Below, piece by piece: positions 21,540 through 34,201 of a stretch of DNA of 64,000 nucleotides (the stretch's first letter is position 1; each line of letters begins with the position of its first letter). The stretch is from the NCBI RefSeq assembly GCF_029931775.1, contig NC_079314.1, positions 70,547,879 through 70,611,878 on the forward strand, given 5' to 3'. The notes beneath the pieces are model-generated. The model had not been told where the DNA came from, did no database searches, and saw nothing but the letters and a program-made list of their open reading frames with translations. Source of the stretch: Euleptes europaea (Eukaryota; Chordata; Lepidosauria; Squamata; Sphaerodactylidae). The position numbers and the translations under genes are program-made.

Positions 21540-22544
21540 GGCACACAGGAAGCCAAATAAAAATTGCAAAAGGAGAAAATATGGGCAAATTCACTTTATG
21601 TGCACATTTCATATTGATCACAGCATCCAGACTACAAAATTATACTTATTTCTCCTTTCTGGCACAGCACAACAGTGCTGAGCCTCACCTCCTCGAATAA
21701 GGGTCACTTTCTAACCATAAGACTGGAGCCCACACAAGAGAGTAAGCAAGTGCTTTCCTCTTCAGCTAAAGGCTAAGTTTAAAATTGGTGCCAAGACAAA
21801 CAAACAGTACACAACAGGGTGCAGTGCTGGAATACCCACAGAATGAACAGAAAAAAACAAATCAAAAACTCAAAATCCAAACTTTTCTGCCATAATCTCA
21901 TGAAAAAGATGAAGGAAGCCAAATGCCTGAAGGGGGTTACAGAGAGGGAGAGAAAACATCCCACAACACAACAAGTGTGTCACTGGAGATTGTAATCTTT
22001 TAACTGCTGGAAGTGAGAGAAACTGAAGGAAGTGACCAGCCCACCAAGAACATCCTCTGAGAGCTAGAATCAGTTTAATTTCTCTCTCAGCTTCTGGTGG
22101 GAGTGTGAGAAGCAGACAGAACTAGAAAACAAACATGACATCAAGACAACTGGACTTCCTTCATTCAAACATAGTCAATGATAAGCTATAGGCCTGCTAG
22201 GTGTGTTAGCATTAATCATGTGTGGTAGCTCCCAGTGTTATAAAGCAGAACCCTGTTCCAAGCTTTGAAAGGGCCCTTTCATTTTTCACCAAGTAGAAAT
22301 GTTTCTAGAATGATGGACAGTGAACATTTTGAATTTTTAATCTTTTATTACATTTATATCCCACCCTACTCCCTTCATAGGATTCAAGGAGCCTTACATC
22401 CCGCAGAGACCCAGACCTTCTTCGCTTTAGTAAGGTTGCTGCATCACGAGCCTACCTTGGAAAGTAGTACAATTGAAAAGTGGTGGCATTTCTAGAATGA
22501 GAAAAAGCCCTATCCCGTCAACATTTTATAGCATTTCCATTGGT
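21540..22544. other. Unassigned, with a possible L2/SINE tail
   Basis: No gene is seen. 22330-22440 ('tcttttattacatttatatc', 'ccaccctactcccttcatag') resembles the minus-strand tail of L2-linked SINEs. Confidence 0.35.
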
Positions 22545-22552
22545 TTTTATTT

Positions 22553-22583
<31 letters not shown>

Positions 22584-25500
22584 TATATTTAGGGGGTACA
22601 AAAAGGAAAAAAAGGGAAAGGGTAAATCGTTGAATATATAAAAACAACATTACAATTTCCATTAAAAAATAAGCTTGGTCGAATACAACCAAAGTATCAG
22701 TCAAGTACAGTACTATTTGTCTAAATAGAAAATAATTATAAAGTAAGAATATCATTCAAATTATCTTATTGTTATCCTTTTAAGATATAACATATGAAGA
22801 CCCGAAATTTACTTAACTCAAGGTTAAAACATATATAGTATAATATAGTAAAGTATTGCCTATTTACTTAGCTAGAAATCATATAAGTATAAAATGACTC
22901 CCACTTTTCATCAAATTGTTCTGGAGATTCGTTAAGCTTTGGATTTAAAGCAAAAGTCATTTTAGCCATACTGGCATAGTCTAAAAGTTTTTCTTTCCAG
23001 TCTTCGATTTCGGGAATGTGCATTTGCTTCCAAGTTCTTGCTAGAACCGTTCTGGCTGCTGATGTAGCATATTTAAAAACATCATGGAATTTCAAAGGCA
23101 AGTTTGGTGGTACCATGCTGAGTAGATAATATTTGGGATCTAGTGTTATCTTCATTTTTAGTATCATCTGAAGTTCTCGATGAATCTTTTTCCAATACAG
23201 TTGTAATTTGGGACATGTCCACCAAACATGAAAGTAGGAACCGTCTGTGTCTTGACATTTCCAGCAGACACCTTTTTCCCCGGGAGTTGTCATCTGAGAA
23301 AGCATATTTGGAGTCAAATACCATCTCGAAAATGTTTTGTACCAGTTTTCTTTGACTTCTTGGCAGACAGTGTACTTAAGTTCAGAGGTACAAAGTTTTT
23401 CCCAGGATTCCATATTGATCATTTCGCCAAAGTTTTGCATCCACTTAATCATATTCGTTTTCACTTGTTCTTCTTCTGTATCGTATTTCAAGAGAAGTTT
23501 GTAGATTTTACCTAATAGATGGCAATCATTCTTAGATATTATCAATTCAAACTCTGTCAGTTCTCGAAATGGCCGAGGATATGAACAGTCTTTCTGTAAA
23601 TTGGACCTCAATTGAAGATAGGTTAGCCATTTTTCTTGAAGTTCAGTTACACTTTTAATTTCACCCGTGGACTCTATCATATCTTTATAAGTAAAATGAA
23701 CAGCCGGTTTCAGTTTAACGTTGTCATGATATGCTTCCGTCGGGGACATCATAGATGGTGGAGTTGGACATTCTTTTTTTGTACTTTTAATATCGCCATC
23801 TTAATGTCACAATCTTCTGGTACTTTATCCTTTTTAATTATTGCTGTAGGGTCCCACAAAACTTTGTGGAATCCGTGTCCAAGATCTGCTTGTTCTAAAA
23901 TAACATGTCTATCCTTTGGATATTTTATCCATTCTGCAGTTCAGGTTAAGCAGGCTGCGTGATAATATAATTTAAGATTGGGTAGTGCCAAACCTCCTCT
24001 TTTCTTTTCATCTTGTAAGACTTTAAATCTAATTCTCGGCTTTTTCGCAGCCCATACAAACCGATTGATTTGTTTTTGCCAGTTTTCTATTATTCTATCT
24101 GGTATATAGATCAGAAGAAATTGAAATAGAAAATTCAATCTCGGGAGTACATTCATCTTTATCACCGATATTCTTCCCAACCAAGAAATATTCATTTTAG
24201 ACCATAAACTCAAATCTCTTTCTATGTCTCCCCAAGTTTTCAGATAATTTGATCTTAAAAGTGTCTTATTTTGTGATGATATTCTAACATCCAGATATTT
24301 AATTGACTCTTTCGTAATTTGACATCCGGTGATTCCTTGAATATACTTATCTTCGTTGACTGTAGTATTAAAGGTCAAAATTTTTGTCTTTGTTTTGTTC
24401 AATTTATAACCAGAATACTTTGCAAATTCCATAATATGGTGATGAACGTTTGGAAGAGTTTGTTCAGGATTTTGACAAATCAACACAACATCGTCTGCGT
24501 AACTTTTAATTTTATGTTCTTCACTTCCTACTGTGAGACCTTTAATTTTTGAATCATTTCTTATATAGTTCGCAAGAACCTCCATTGATAAATCAAAAAG
24601 AAGTGGAGAGAGTGGACATCCTTGTCTAGTGCCTTTGGTGATATTAAATTCTGTTGACAGACAACCATTTATCAGGAGACGTGCCTTTTGAGTCGAATAT
24701 ATTGTGTTGAAAACCGTGAGAAGAGTGTCTCCACAATTCATTTGTTGTAATGTTTTTGAAATAAAATGCCAAGACACATTGTCAAAAGCTTTTTCTGCAT
24801 CTAAAAAAATCATAGCAGTTTTTATTGATTTTGACTTTATATATTTAATTGCACTAAGGACCAACCGTACATTGTCTCTCATAAGTCTCTTTGGTATAAA
24901 ACCGGTTTGATCTGGGTGCACCAGTTTAGTAATGTATTTTTGAAATCTTTTGGTAATTATGGAAACAAAGATTTTATAATCAATATTCAACAAAGAGATT
25001 GGTCTATATGCCTGAGGGAGATAATGATCAGTACCTTCTTTTGGTATCAAGGATATATGAGCTTCTTGTCAGGACGGTGGAATCTTTCCATGTTCAATTA
25101 CTTCATTGTACAAAGAGAGTAAAATGGGCGTTAATTGTTGTTCAAAGAGTTTGTAAAATTGTGGTGTGATCCCATCCGGACCTGGTGCTTTATCTGATTT
25201 CAAATTGTTTATGGCATCTACAATTTCTTGTGTTGATATCTTCTGATTAAGGCTCTCCTGTTCCTCTGGTAATAGCTTAGGTAGTTGTGCATCTGATAAG
25301 TATCTTATTAGCCCCTGTTCTTGCAAATCATCCTTCGCATATAATTGCTTGTAATAGTCAACAAATATTTTTTCAATTTCACCTTGTTTATTATAAGTTA
25401 TCCCATTAACTTTTGCTCCGGTTATCTTTCTTTTCTTCTCTTGTTGTCGGAGTTGGCTAGCTAGGAATCGGCCAGGTTTGTTTGCTTTTTCAAAAAATCT

Positions 25501-25760
25501 TTGCTTGGCATATTTAACTTTCATTTCAATCTCTTCTATCACCTCAATTTGGTGTTTGGTCATCTTGATGTCCCGGAGAATGGTTTTGTCTGACTTAACT
25601 TGAATTCCCCCCCCCCCCCAGTATTCTTAGTTGATCTTGAAGATCTTTAAGTTTCTTTTGCTTGTCTTTTCTGATCTTGGAATTTAAAGCTATCATTTCC
25701 CCTTTGATAAATGCTTTACTGGCATCCCATACAACAAAATCATTTTGAGATCCACCTGGA
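22545..25760 (-). mobile_element. L1-clade LINE, 5'-truncated
   Basis: About 3.2 kb on the minus strand, ending in a (TTTA)n / T-rich tract at 22545-22595, which is the poly-A side. The 5' end lies near 25755 ('WDASKAFIKGEMIAL'), so ORF1 and the endonuclease domain are missing; 5' truncation of this kind is the usual result of incomplete target-primed reverse transcription. No convincing target duplication is seen. Confidence 0.88.
22868..25563 (-). pseudogene. L1 ORF2 remnant (reverse transcriptase to C-terminus)
   Basis: The RT core shows 'QEIVDAINNLKSDKAPGPDG', 'YRPISLLNIDYKI', 'HPDQTGFIPKR', 'MIFLDAEKAFDNVSW', 'GTRQGCPLSPLLF' and catalytic 'IKSYADDVVLI' (Tyr codon 24499-24501). The C-terminal part has a CXXC...H...C motif ('CWKCQDTDGSYFHVWWTC'), as in L1 ORF2. 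The frame is continuous from 25563 to 23941 except for a TGA at 25069-25071; another TGA is at 23941-23943, both where TGG (Trp) is likely ancestral. A frameshift lies between about 23760 and 23940. A run of 13 C at 25607-25619 lies upstream. It cannot make a full protein. Confidence 0.88.
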
Positions 25761-27250
25761 AAGAGGGTAGCCTCACATTGTGAGGACGACTGGCTCTGGG
25801 CCTATGTGTACAGTTTCTCAGAAAACATGCAGGATGCAAGAGTGCCAAGCAAATGTATCTGACTCAGGAATCTGGCCCATTTTTAGCACATTTAGAGCTG
25901 CCAAGAACCTGCTTCAAGAAATCCAGGTGTGGCATGACTAGCCACCACTGCTAGCCAGGTGTGGCATCTCCACTGACTAATCAGGGCAGAGAACATAGAG
26001 AACCTGCACAAAACAGATACTATCACAGTTACCTTTTAAACAGCAAAACCATTTTAAAAATCCAGGGATAACATAGCAGTTGAGAAGTAGTCTTCTAGGC
26101 TCCTAACGTTTTAGGGCTCCCAACCAAAGGAGCTAAGCTTTTAACATCAGCCACTTCAAAGAGTTCTTTCATGTACCACATATTTTTACCTCTACAGTAT
26201 GAGCAATGAGAAGACAGATCTAGCAGGAACTAATCTTATTACTGCTCACAACTTGGGTGGCCTTCGCTGTATGGAACATAAGGTGTTGCTGGTATCTATG
26301 GTGGGCATGTGTCACACATATAGTCTCTTCCTAACATCCAGAGTTAGAACTGAAAACAAATGGTGGTTTGTTTCTCTCAAATGTTACATGCAGCTGATTC
26401 TATGCATTCTGATTTGGCTGGTGAAAGGTACAACAATTGCACTAGAATAGGAAGATCAGATAAAAAGAAGACCAATACTCCTGTATAAATGCATGTTGGT
26501 TAATTCAGCTATATACTGTGGCTGTCAGAATGCTCCATGTTCTCATCCACTACATAGAGATACCTTGCACTGAACCTAATACATTGTGCATGCAAAACAT
26601 GAGTTCTATGAGTGAGCTACATCCCCATTCCTGATCCTGAACTGTAAACAAGAAGAGATTTGGCAGGTGTAACTGGTCACACAGGGAAGAGAATTGCTTT
26701 ATTTGCTGAAATATCCTTCCTCTTGGAAAAAATTTCAGTCCTGGAATGTTGATGTCTGCACACCTTCTTTGGTTATCTGAACTCTTTGTCAGACAGGAGG
26801 AAGGTACAATCTGTCTGCTATAAAGGTCTTAAGAGGACCAACTTCTGTCACCACTAACACTTCTTAAGGTTGTCAGGGTCCCATTTAGATAGATGTACAA
26901 TTCCTCCTTTCAATGCATTGCTTCCCTGTTCTGCAGGGTGTGTACACAAAGGTCGGTGAATGTGTCTGGCTAAGAGTGAGCTTTCATCAGAAGAATAAAA
27001 AGTAGTTGCCCTTCTTACAGAATGAAGAACACAGTAATAGGAGGATTGCTCTGCTTCTAGAAGTCCACCTGAACCCTGGATAAACATGAGGAACCAGTAC
27101 AACCAGCCAAAGGGTTGAGTTTCTAATAATTCTGAGATTCCTAATGTTGAGGTTATGCAGTACATAAGACTGAGATGTTAACTTTATGTTCTTCTACCAA
27201 AAAGTTACCATAACAACAACATGCTCATGAAATATTCACAATGGTAGTCT
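25761..27250. other. No gene or named repeat seen
   Basis: A mixed-composition spacer. A short 'gagtgagctttcatcagaag' motif near 26975 recalls the 'cctgatgaag' repeat type, but the match is too short to call. Confidence 0.4.
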
Positions 27251-27254
27251 GGTA

Positions 27255-27432
27255 GTCTGTTTCAATTTTCTTATTTCCTGATCATTGTAGATCAGGTTGC
27301 AAGTAAGAATTGATCCCATAGGAACACATACTGGCTTTTACTGTGGAGCAAAACCCAGAATGTTTCCTTTAAACAACTGATCCTCTTTGATTTTACATTT
27401 CTAAAAAAGACAAAACCTGGAAGAACTAATAT
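27255..27432 (+). repeat. Inverted repeat, left arm
   Basis: About 178 bp from 'gtctgtttcaattttc' to 'ctggaagaactaat'. The reverse complement lies at 28604-28786 with only scattered differences. The two arms are 1.17 kb apart. Confidence 0.8.
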
Positions 27433-28436
27433 AATTTGAATGTGTTCAGCTCACAAATGGCTATGATCACATCCATTACCAAAGCCACTTGAAGTGCAAT
27501 TGGAGCCAAAGGAGAGATTTCTGCAGACCATATACTTTTTGGTTACATAGTAGGAACATTTTCAAAGTCTGTCTGTGCTTTTCTCATCTGTTTGCCCAAA
27601 TCCTCTCCCTATTTAATCATGAAGGAATGTTTCTCAGAAGATGTCAGGTCATAAGTGCTCAATAAATCAATCCAGATTCACCCCTAATGAGTGGCAAATT
27701 AAACAGCATTTGTTTTAAGTTCAGAGGTCCCCCTGGGAGATTCCTTTTTAGTTGCAAGCAATGTTTCAGTTGCAGGTATATGAGGAGGATGGGAATTCAA
27801 GAATGTTGAGCTTGGATCTCAGCTCTGTGAGATATGCCACTCTTATCCATCCAGCTGGGACTACTAAAAGAAGATTCACTTCTTCCACTTTACTACCTCA
27901 TTTGCAGTGGAATGTTTAGCAGATTCAACTTATCTTCATCACAGTCTTTTATTTATTTATTTTTAGTAAGCTTCTGAAGTCACTATGGGTGTACCATCTG
28001 CCTACCTTCTGCACAATAGTTTGTACATATTTCAAATGTATAATAAATTTGTACTCATGGATGAAAGTACCAACTGCAAGGGGTTATTTGTGTGTGTTTA
28101 TAGTAGACTAACAGCAGGGCCAGATCTAGGGTGGGTGAAGGAGAGCACCTGCCCTGGGCAGCATGCAGAGACAATGGCAGCTTGCCTGTGCTCCTGCACC
28201 TTAGTTGGGGCCTGGGCAAAGAGAGCCCTGTCCCGGGAGGGAGAATCCTGTTGCCCACAGCAGAGCCCACTTCCAAGCCCTTCCCTCCTGTCTCTTGGCA
28301 GGCCCACCTGCAGTCTCTCCCAGCAGAGAGCAGAGGACTTGCCGAGCCACTGAAGAGCACTGAGCACCAGCCAATTGTCGCAGTTTGAATCACTGTTGAA
28401 GCCGTGCCATGGTACTGTCAAGACACTGACTGGTTT

Positions 28437-28603
28437 ATTCACTTTATTCATGCTCTGCTTTTCTCACTGAAGGATCCAAAGTGGCTCACATTGTTCTCCT
28501 CTCTTCTATTTTATCATCACAACAACCCTGTGAGGTAGGTTAGGCTGAGAGGGTATGACTGGCCTAAGGTCAACCAGCAAGCTCACATGGCAGAGTAAGG
28601 ATT
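28437..28603 (-). mobile_element. tRNA SINE (L2-linked type), head truncated
   Basis: Minus strand: tail 'tttattcatgctctgctttt' (as seen on plus), core 'aacaaccctgtgaggtaggt' and 'actggcctaaggtcaaccag'. It stops at 28603, where the right arm of the inverted repeat begins, before the tRNA-like head. Confidence 0.7.
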
Positions 28604-28786
28604 CTATTAGTTCTTCCAGGGTTTTTTTTTTTTTTTTTAGAATTGTAAAATCAAAGAGGATCAGAAACTTAAAGGAAACATTCTGGGTTTTACTTGACAG
28701 TAAAAGCCAATATGTGTTCCTATGCATTTGATTATTACTTGCAACCTGATCTACAATGATCAGGAAATAAGAAAATTGAAACAGAC
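28604..28786 (-). repeat. Inverted repeat, right arm
   Basis: Reverse complement of 27255-27432, carrying a poly-T run of about 19 bp (28621-28639) where the left arm has only 'tctaaaaaaga'. It interrupts a tRNA SINE. Confidence 0.8.
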
Positions 28787-28864
28787 CCCCAGATCCATGC
28801 TGGTTCTCTGTATATCCCTCTTTTCTACTTGTTGGGGACTGAAAGCTATTAAAACATGGTTGCT

Positions 28865-28970
28865 TCCTCCTCAGTTTTACCCTGGCAACAACCATCCTGT
28901 GAGGTAGGCTAGGCTAAGAGTAAGGTCATCCAGCGAGCTTCTTTGGCAGAGTGGGGATTTGTACTTGCAT
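28865..28970 (-). mobile_element. tRNA SINE fragment
   Basis: Carries 'caaccatcctgtgaggtagg', 'aaggtcatccagcgagc' and 'cagagtggggatttgt', the core of the same SINE type as 28437-28603, without a clear head or tail. Confidence 0.6.
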
Positions 28971-29507
28971 TTCCAAGCTGTCTCAGGGAAGGTTAATGCC
29001 AATTGTCCAGCACTTTGGGGAAGGGGGAAGGGCCTTGCTCATGTGCTAGGCGGTACATGGGAAAGCATGAAGGTGACACAGGCACACACTGTAACACCTA
29101 ACCCTCCCTCCCAAGTCACCCTTTGAATCAATAAGGTACTTAGTAGTATTTGCTTCTAATTATGCATGTTAGCATGCATGTATGCCACAGGCTTCAATTT
29201 ACAAGAAGGCTGTTAATGACATCAGAGGGTCACCATACGTTTGAAGCTACTTGACAGCAGTAGCACACACATGCATGGTTAGGATTGCACTGTTAGTAAT
29301 TTAAATGGTGAATATAAGCCAGTATTTGGTTCTTGAGATTTAGAGTGAACCCCAACACACCATGAAATTATTCATTATGTCAACATGGAGGTACCAGTCC
29401 TCAAGTATACAAATTTCTAATTTCACTGGGGTTCCCTAAATTTCAATATTATTGGACGAACAGGAGAGAAAATTCTATTTTCTCTGCACACTAATTTGGG
29501 AGTAAGC

Positions 29508-29537
29508 CCCATGCATGCATGCATGCATGCATGCATT
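29508..29537. repeat. (GCAT)n microsatellite
   Basis: About seven tandem copies of 'gcat', a self-complementary tetranucleotide. Confidence 0.95.
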
Positions 29538-30447
29538 GTATTTACACCCCCACCCACCCGCCACTACTTGGGGTCTTACTCCAACACAAACTATGGCTGA
29601 ATTGCAGCTTCACTTGCAAGCAAACACATTTTGGATCAGGATGGAAATTAAGAAGTAATATAGCCCAGTGCTTCAGAATAAACAATCGGAGAGAAATTGA
29701 ACTGAACATCTGGGGGTTTATGAACTACTTCAAAAAGAATGAATAAGAAATGCCGCTAAAGCTTGAACAGTATCTGAGGAGAATTCTCTACCACATGTCC
29801 ATCTGACTGGAATACTTATGGCTTGAGCTTGCAAGAGGTCTAGTTTTAGGAGAGCCCACCATTCACTTGTTCCTCTCCCTCTGCAGGATTGTTGCCATGG
29901 AATGAATCTCATCATGCCTCTGAGTTCATTAAAGCCTGTCTTCCTAAAATCTGGCTGTGAACTCCCTTGGCTCCCAACAGCAAAAGGAATTCTAGGAGGG
30001 CATGGTCACTTCCCCCTGAAGCCCCCACCAGATAAATAAGATAATGCAAAAATGTAATTATTCATTAACTATTCATAGAGGTCAACACAATGTATTCTAT
30101 CATTTAAAAGAGTTGTTGATTATATATGTATATTATATAATTGATTATATACATACATAAAGGAATATATATAATATGGGGAGCATCATTGTGTATTTTT
30201 GACCCCCCCCCCTTCAAAAAATGTAGATTTGGCCCTGGCTAACACAGAGGGTAATCAGAAAAAAGAATTCTAAAAGCTAAATTTTAAAAATCATGCATTG
30301 ATAATATCTTCCCTGAAAAAGAAAATGTGAATTTGTATGTGACTATCTGACATTATATTAATAGATCTTTGTTCCAGGAGCTTCACAGAGTAGCTTTTGG
30401 CATTATTTAACTCAAAGCTAGAAGGACTGCAGTAGACGTTTCTGTAT

Positions 30448-30748
30448 GGCCTTTTATGCATGGCTGTTTCCCTCAAGGTCACCCCTCCAATGACTTTGCA
30501 TCTTTGTTTTGATTATGCATGCTGTTTCCAACCTTCAGAGGTCACTACGCTCTCCCCCTGCTCTTCCCCACATTTTGTCCGCATTTACAAATTTGAGATA
30601 AAACAGGTCCCTGAAAACTTGGGCAAAATGCAGAGGGAGAGCGAGGCGACCTCTGACGGTTGGAAACAACATGAACAATCAAAACAAAGACCCAAAGTCG
30701 TCGGAGGGGTGACGGCGAGGGAAACAGCCATAAAAGGCATAAAAGGCC
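30448..30748. mobile_element. Hairpin MITE with long inverted repeats, 301 bp
   Basis: The arms are about 140 bp each. The left starts 'ggccttttatgcatggctg' with 'tttccctcaaggtcacccct' following. The right ends 'gggaaacagccataaaagg', 'cataaaaggcc'. Internal matches include 'ttggaaacaacatgaacaat' against the left arm. Flanks TAT and TTT could be a decayed 3-bp duplication, Harbinger-like, but this is weak. The outer motif 'TTTATGCATGG' is shared with the element at 17181-18610. Confidence 0.75.
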
Positions 30749-30774
30749 TTTGTGGCTAATTTTCAGGGTAAGAA

Positions 30775-30965
30775 CTGTTGTCCTGGTTCAGACCAAGGGT
30801 CCTAATGAGTCTGTTTCTTATAGAGGCCCATTAGCACCCACTATGGCAATAACTATTCCCTGTTGTTTGTACCCAGTATCCAGTAATCAAAGAAATCCCT
30901 CCAAAGTTAGATTTCTCCATGTATGATTTGTAATTGGTCTGTTAAAAACTGATGAATAGGGAAAC
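30775..30965 (-). mobile_element. CR1 LINE, 3' fragment
   Basis: Begins 'gtcctggttcagaccaaggg' and contains 'ccagtatccagtaatcaaag'; this is the usual CR1 3' region read in antisense. It is diverged and about 190 bp long. Confidence 0.6.
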
Positions 30966-33900
30966 CACTGGATTTCCATAATTAACCAGCAATTTAAAAT
31001 TACATACAGTCACAGAGGCTTGTCATTTCCAGTATGCTCTTGATGACATCTTCATCTATCATATTAGTTTCCAGAGGTGGGGCATGAGTGGGTGGCAAAG
31101 AGAATCCATGCAGGCCAAGTTTCTGGGAGGCATAAATACTCTTGCACCTGCATGGTGTGTCTAAGACACCTGGGATCATGTGTGTGCGTGTCAAATCAGA
31201 CTGCAAATATAACCATATCAGTGAAGGCAGAGTATTTAGAGAAGATTAATTTGTGCTTGTGCTTCTTAGGGGGGCAGGGTCACTGATAGTGGCTGTCCAG
31301 TTTGGGTTTCAAATTAATTTATGTTTTCCTACCTAAGTATAGATACCTGAAGGATTTAAAGGTATATTTCATATTTATTTTACTCATGGCTAAGGTATGG
31401 GTAAATCTTCTGCCAGTGACTTTGAAAATCCCAGCTGTACCCACTTCAATTTGCTGTTTGCAGATATATTTGTCCCATGTTGTTCATTACAGTTTCTTTT
31501 TAAATCCTGGTTGAAGGAGATATACTGTCAGTGGTGTTTAGAAATACTGAACAACCAAAGAGTTTAAATCTCAATCAACAGAGGAGAAATTTGGGTAAAG
31601 AGTGTAGGAAAGAAATGTAAACAACTCACCAGTTAAATCGCTGCCTGCTCTTCAAATGTTACACTTGCTACAGACCATCAGACTTGGCCTGTCTCAGCTT
31701 CAAGCATGTCTTTCTGGAACAGGTCCCTACTGAAGATTTTTTTTAAATGGCTGCATATTGAGAACTGGACTGACAGAATGATAATAGGAGTTGAGTGAGG
31801 GAATTCTGAGTTATTCAAGTGTTTTACTTATGTTATTGTACTACTGTGTTCTAAGTATAGGTCCCCAGTTAGTTGAGGGGAACTTAGTTAAGTTGGGTAT
31901 CTGCATTCATATGCCATGGATAAATACAGTGAGTTCTGATCTGCCTTTGTAAAAGAAGGGAGAGCAGAGGATGAGGTTCTTGCAAGCCTGGCAACCAAAA
32001 GTTTTTTTTGTACACATTCACTTTATTATAATGAATGACTTAAAAGGAAATAATAATTTGGTACCTATTAAGAAGAGCTGGATGGAATGTTTTTTAATTC
32101 TTGCCTCTTATGTTTGTCTTATATTGAGGAAGAAGCATTACATATCTTATCTGTGGAGGAGTTACTCATAAACCTTAGTAGATGGATGCTCAAACTTTAC
32201 TGTTGGAAAAGGGATATTATAAAACTAGAGCAAATTTTGTTAGTCATGTATCCACACCAGTCTAATACTGAAAGATGAAACACATACCGGGGGGATTACA
32301 GAATCAGCAAACACCTTTTATAGGAAAGCCAACCGAGTGAATCATTTTAAGGGGGGGGAGTGTTGACATGCTAAACAAGTGCTTTCTTGATAGAGTACTG
32401 TTGTTAATTATAGAAGGAATTCATGAGAATGGAGACAAGTTAAGGCTCATAATGATGTTAGAGAACAAATATTTAAAAGAGAGAATAATGGAAGTTGCTA
32501 ACATTCACTGCCCTTCAATGAAGGAAGAATGTTGTGCAGGATATTTTCATTCTCACAATGCTCTAGAGGTCTCAGCACCATGCCCAGTAAATGGCAGATG
32601 CAGGCTGGTTGGTGTGTGGCACAACATGTGAGAAACTACAAATATAGATGTCTAGATCTTACTTGAACTCTACCGCCACCTAAATAAGCTGTTAAGGTAT
32701 GTATAGTTTGCAAGAATGTACATGGGGATTTGCATTTGAAAACTCATTAGAACGTACGTCCCTATGGTGCTCATAGTTTCCATTCCTACTGGGAAGCATA
32801 TTAATTATGAATTACATTTAGGAATTATTTATGGTTCCTAATCCAGAAAGTAATATGTACATGAAAACCTGTTTGCATGAACAGATGCCATCAAGGCAGT
32901 AGGCTGATTTTATCAAAGACCTGGTTCTATGTTTTCTAGGCTACTGGACAACTCAGGTGACCAGTACCACAAATCCTGCTTTCATGACACCTTGGATTCT
33001 GATAATTCTGTTATATTCTATCCACTTTCAGGGACAGTACTACCTGGGTTGGTTCCCAGAGAGTGATGGATACATATAGCATTAATGTCTCTCCTAACAA
33101 TTAGTGCCCACTGAAGAACATTAGCGGGCCATTCTGAGTTAGGCCAGATAGTAGCTGAAGCATTGTTTTATCCAGTGCCGATTTATGTGGACCTGGCACT
33201 TGAGTTCATTTTGTACAATTTGATCTATGACTGAAAAACTTATTTAACTCCTATCAGGTAATTTAACATTTTAAGCCCTTTTTATTCAGCTATGATCTTA
33301 ATAGAGGTTGGAGCACCAGAAACAGGTCTCTTCTATTACATCTGATTAGGCAGTTCTGAACAAGGGATGAGCCAAATGTCATAGCAGAAATCCATTCCTC
33401 TCTCCAACCAGTGTTGTACCTCTGATGAATATGCCTCCCCCTTCTAAAGTTAAAAAGGGACTCTCTGTGCATTTAGTTTCTTGTGTTACGTGTCTATATA
33501 ATGACATCACTGTTGACCCATTAGAATTATTGCTCCAGTCAAATGTAAAAACCGGCATTGAGCAGGGCTGCATAATCAAGTTGTCTTTAAGAACCTAAGA
33601 AGTCTTGGTTAGTTTCTGGAACCTCGTTTGAGTAATCTGTGTGGCCACCCAAACTGAAATGGAACTCAGTGGAACAGCTCCAAGCCCATTTTCTGCTCAA
33701 GTGACAGCTGTCAGCTCTGCAGACCAATTAGCCAGTAAATGCCTATGGTTGCAAGGAGATTTTCAGCAGATTGTATGGCCTGGCATTGATTTCTGTGGGC
33801 TCACAGCCCAGGTTTTTGCCTTTTATTCCAATGCCAAGGTCTCCAAAGGTCCTTCTGTTTTCAAACTGTTGTTGTCATCACTCTAGGGCGCAGTGCTATG

Positions 33901-34201
33901 CACCTGGCACTGTGTGTTAACACAGTTGAAACTTCCTACAAAAACAGCAGATACTTAAGCTTGGCCAACAGGAATCGGCCAAATGTGTTGAATAACCATT
34001 GGGAAATAGAACCCAAGGCCTTATTTCAACAGATTGAATCTACTAGCTTTTTGCCTGGTGCAAAAGAGAGGAAGGATCCCCTTTGGCAATCCCCCCATTC
34101 TATGCCAAGGCTCTTGCGATCCAGATGGACAAAAGCTGTGCAAGATGGGGTCTGCAGCAAGGAGAGAAATAAGGAGGAATCACTCCTCCATCCTCCTGCA
34201 C
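30966..34201. other. Long stretch without recognised genes or repeats
   Basis: Over 3.2 kb of mixed, mostly AT-rich sequence. The longest frames (87 codons at 32368-32631; 81 codons at 33641-33886) have no domain, no neighbours and no splice-supported context. I see nothing callable. Confidence 0.45.

Larger units (their letters stand above)
28115..30237. mobile_element. Candidate hAT-like element, about 2.1 kb
   Basis: Left end 'cagggccagatcta' and right end 'tagatttggccctg' form a 14-bp inverted repeat with one mismatch. The flanks are actaacag (28107-28114) and gctaacac (30238-30245), 6 of 8 matching. 'CAGGGCC' ends with 8-bp duplications are common among hAT elements. No transposase is found, and other repeats lie inside (a SINE, an inverted-repeat arm). 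The two ends could belong to different insertions. Confidence 0.45.

Noticed and set aside
21232-21621. Overlapping short frames on both strands
   Set aside because: They lie in the leader and duplicated parts of the DIRS fossil.
28055-28451. Several overlapping 85-122-codon frames on both strands
   Set aside because: The sequence is GC-rich and lies at the edge of a candidate hAT element. Frames are open in many phases, which is a composition effect.
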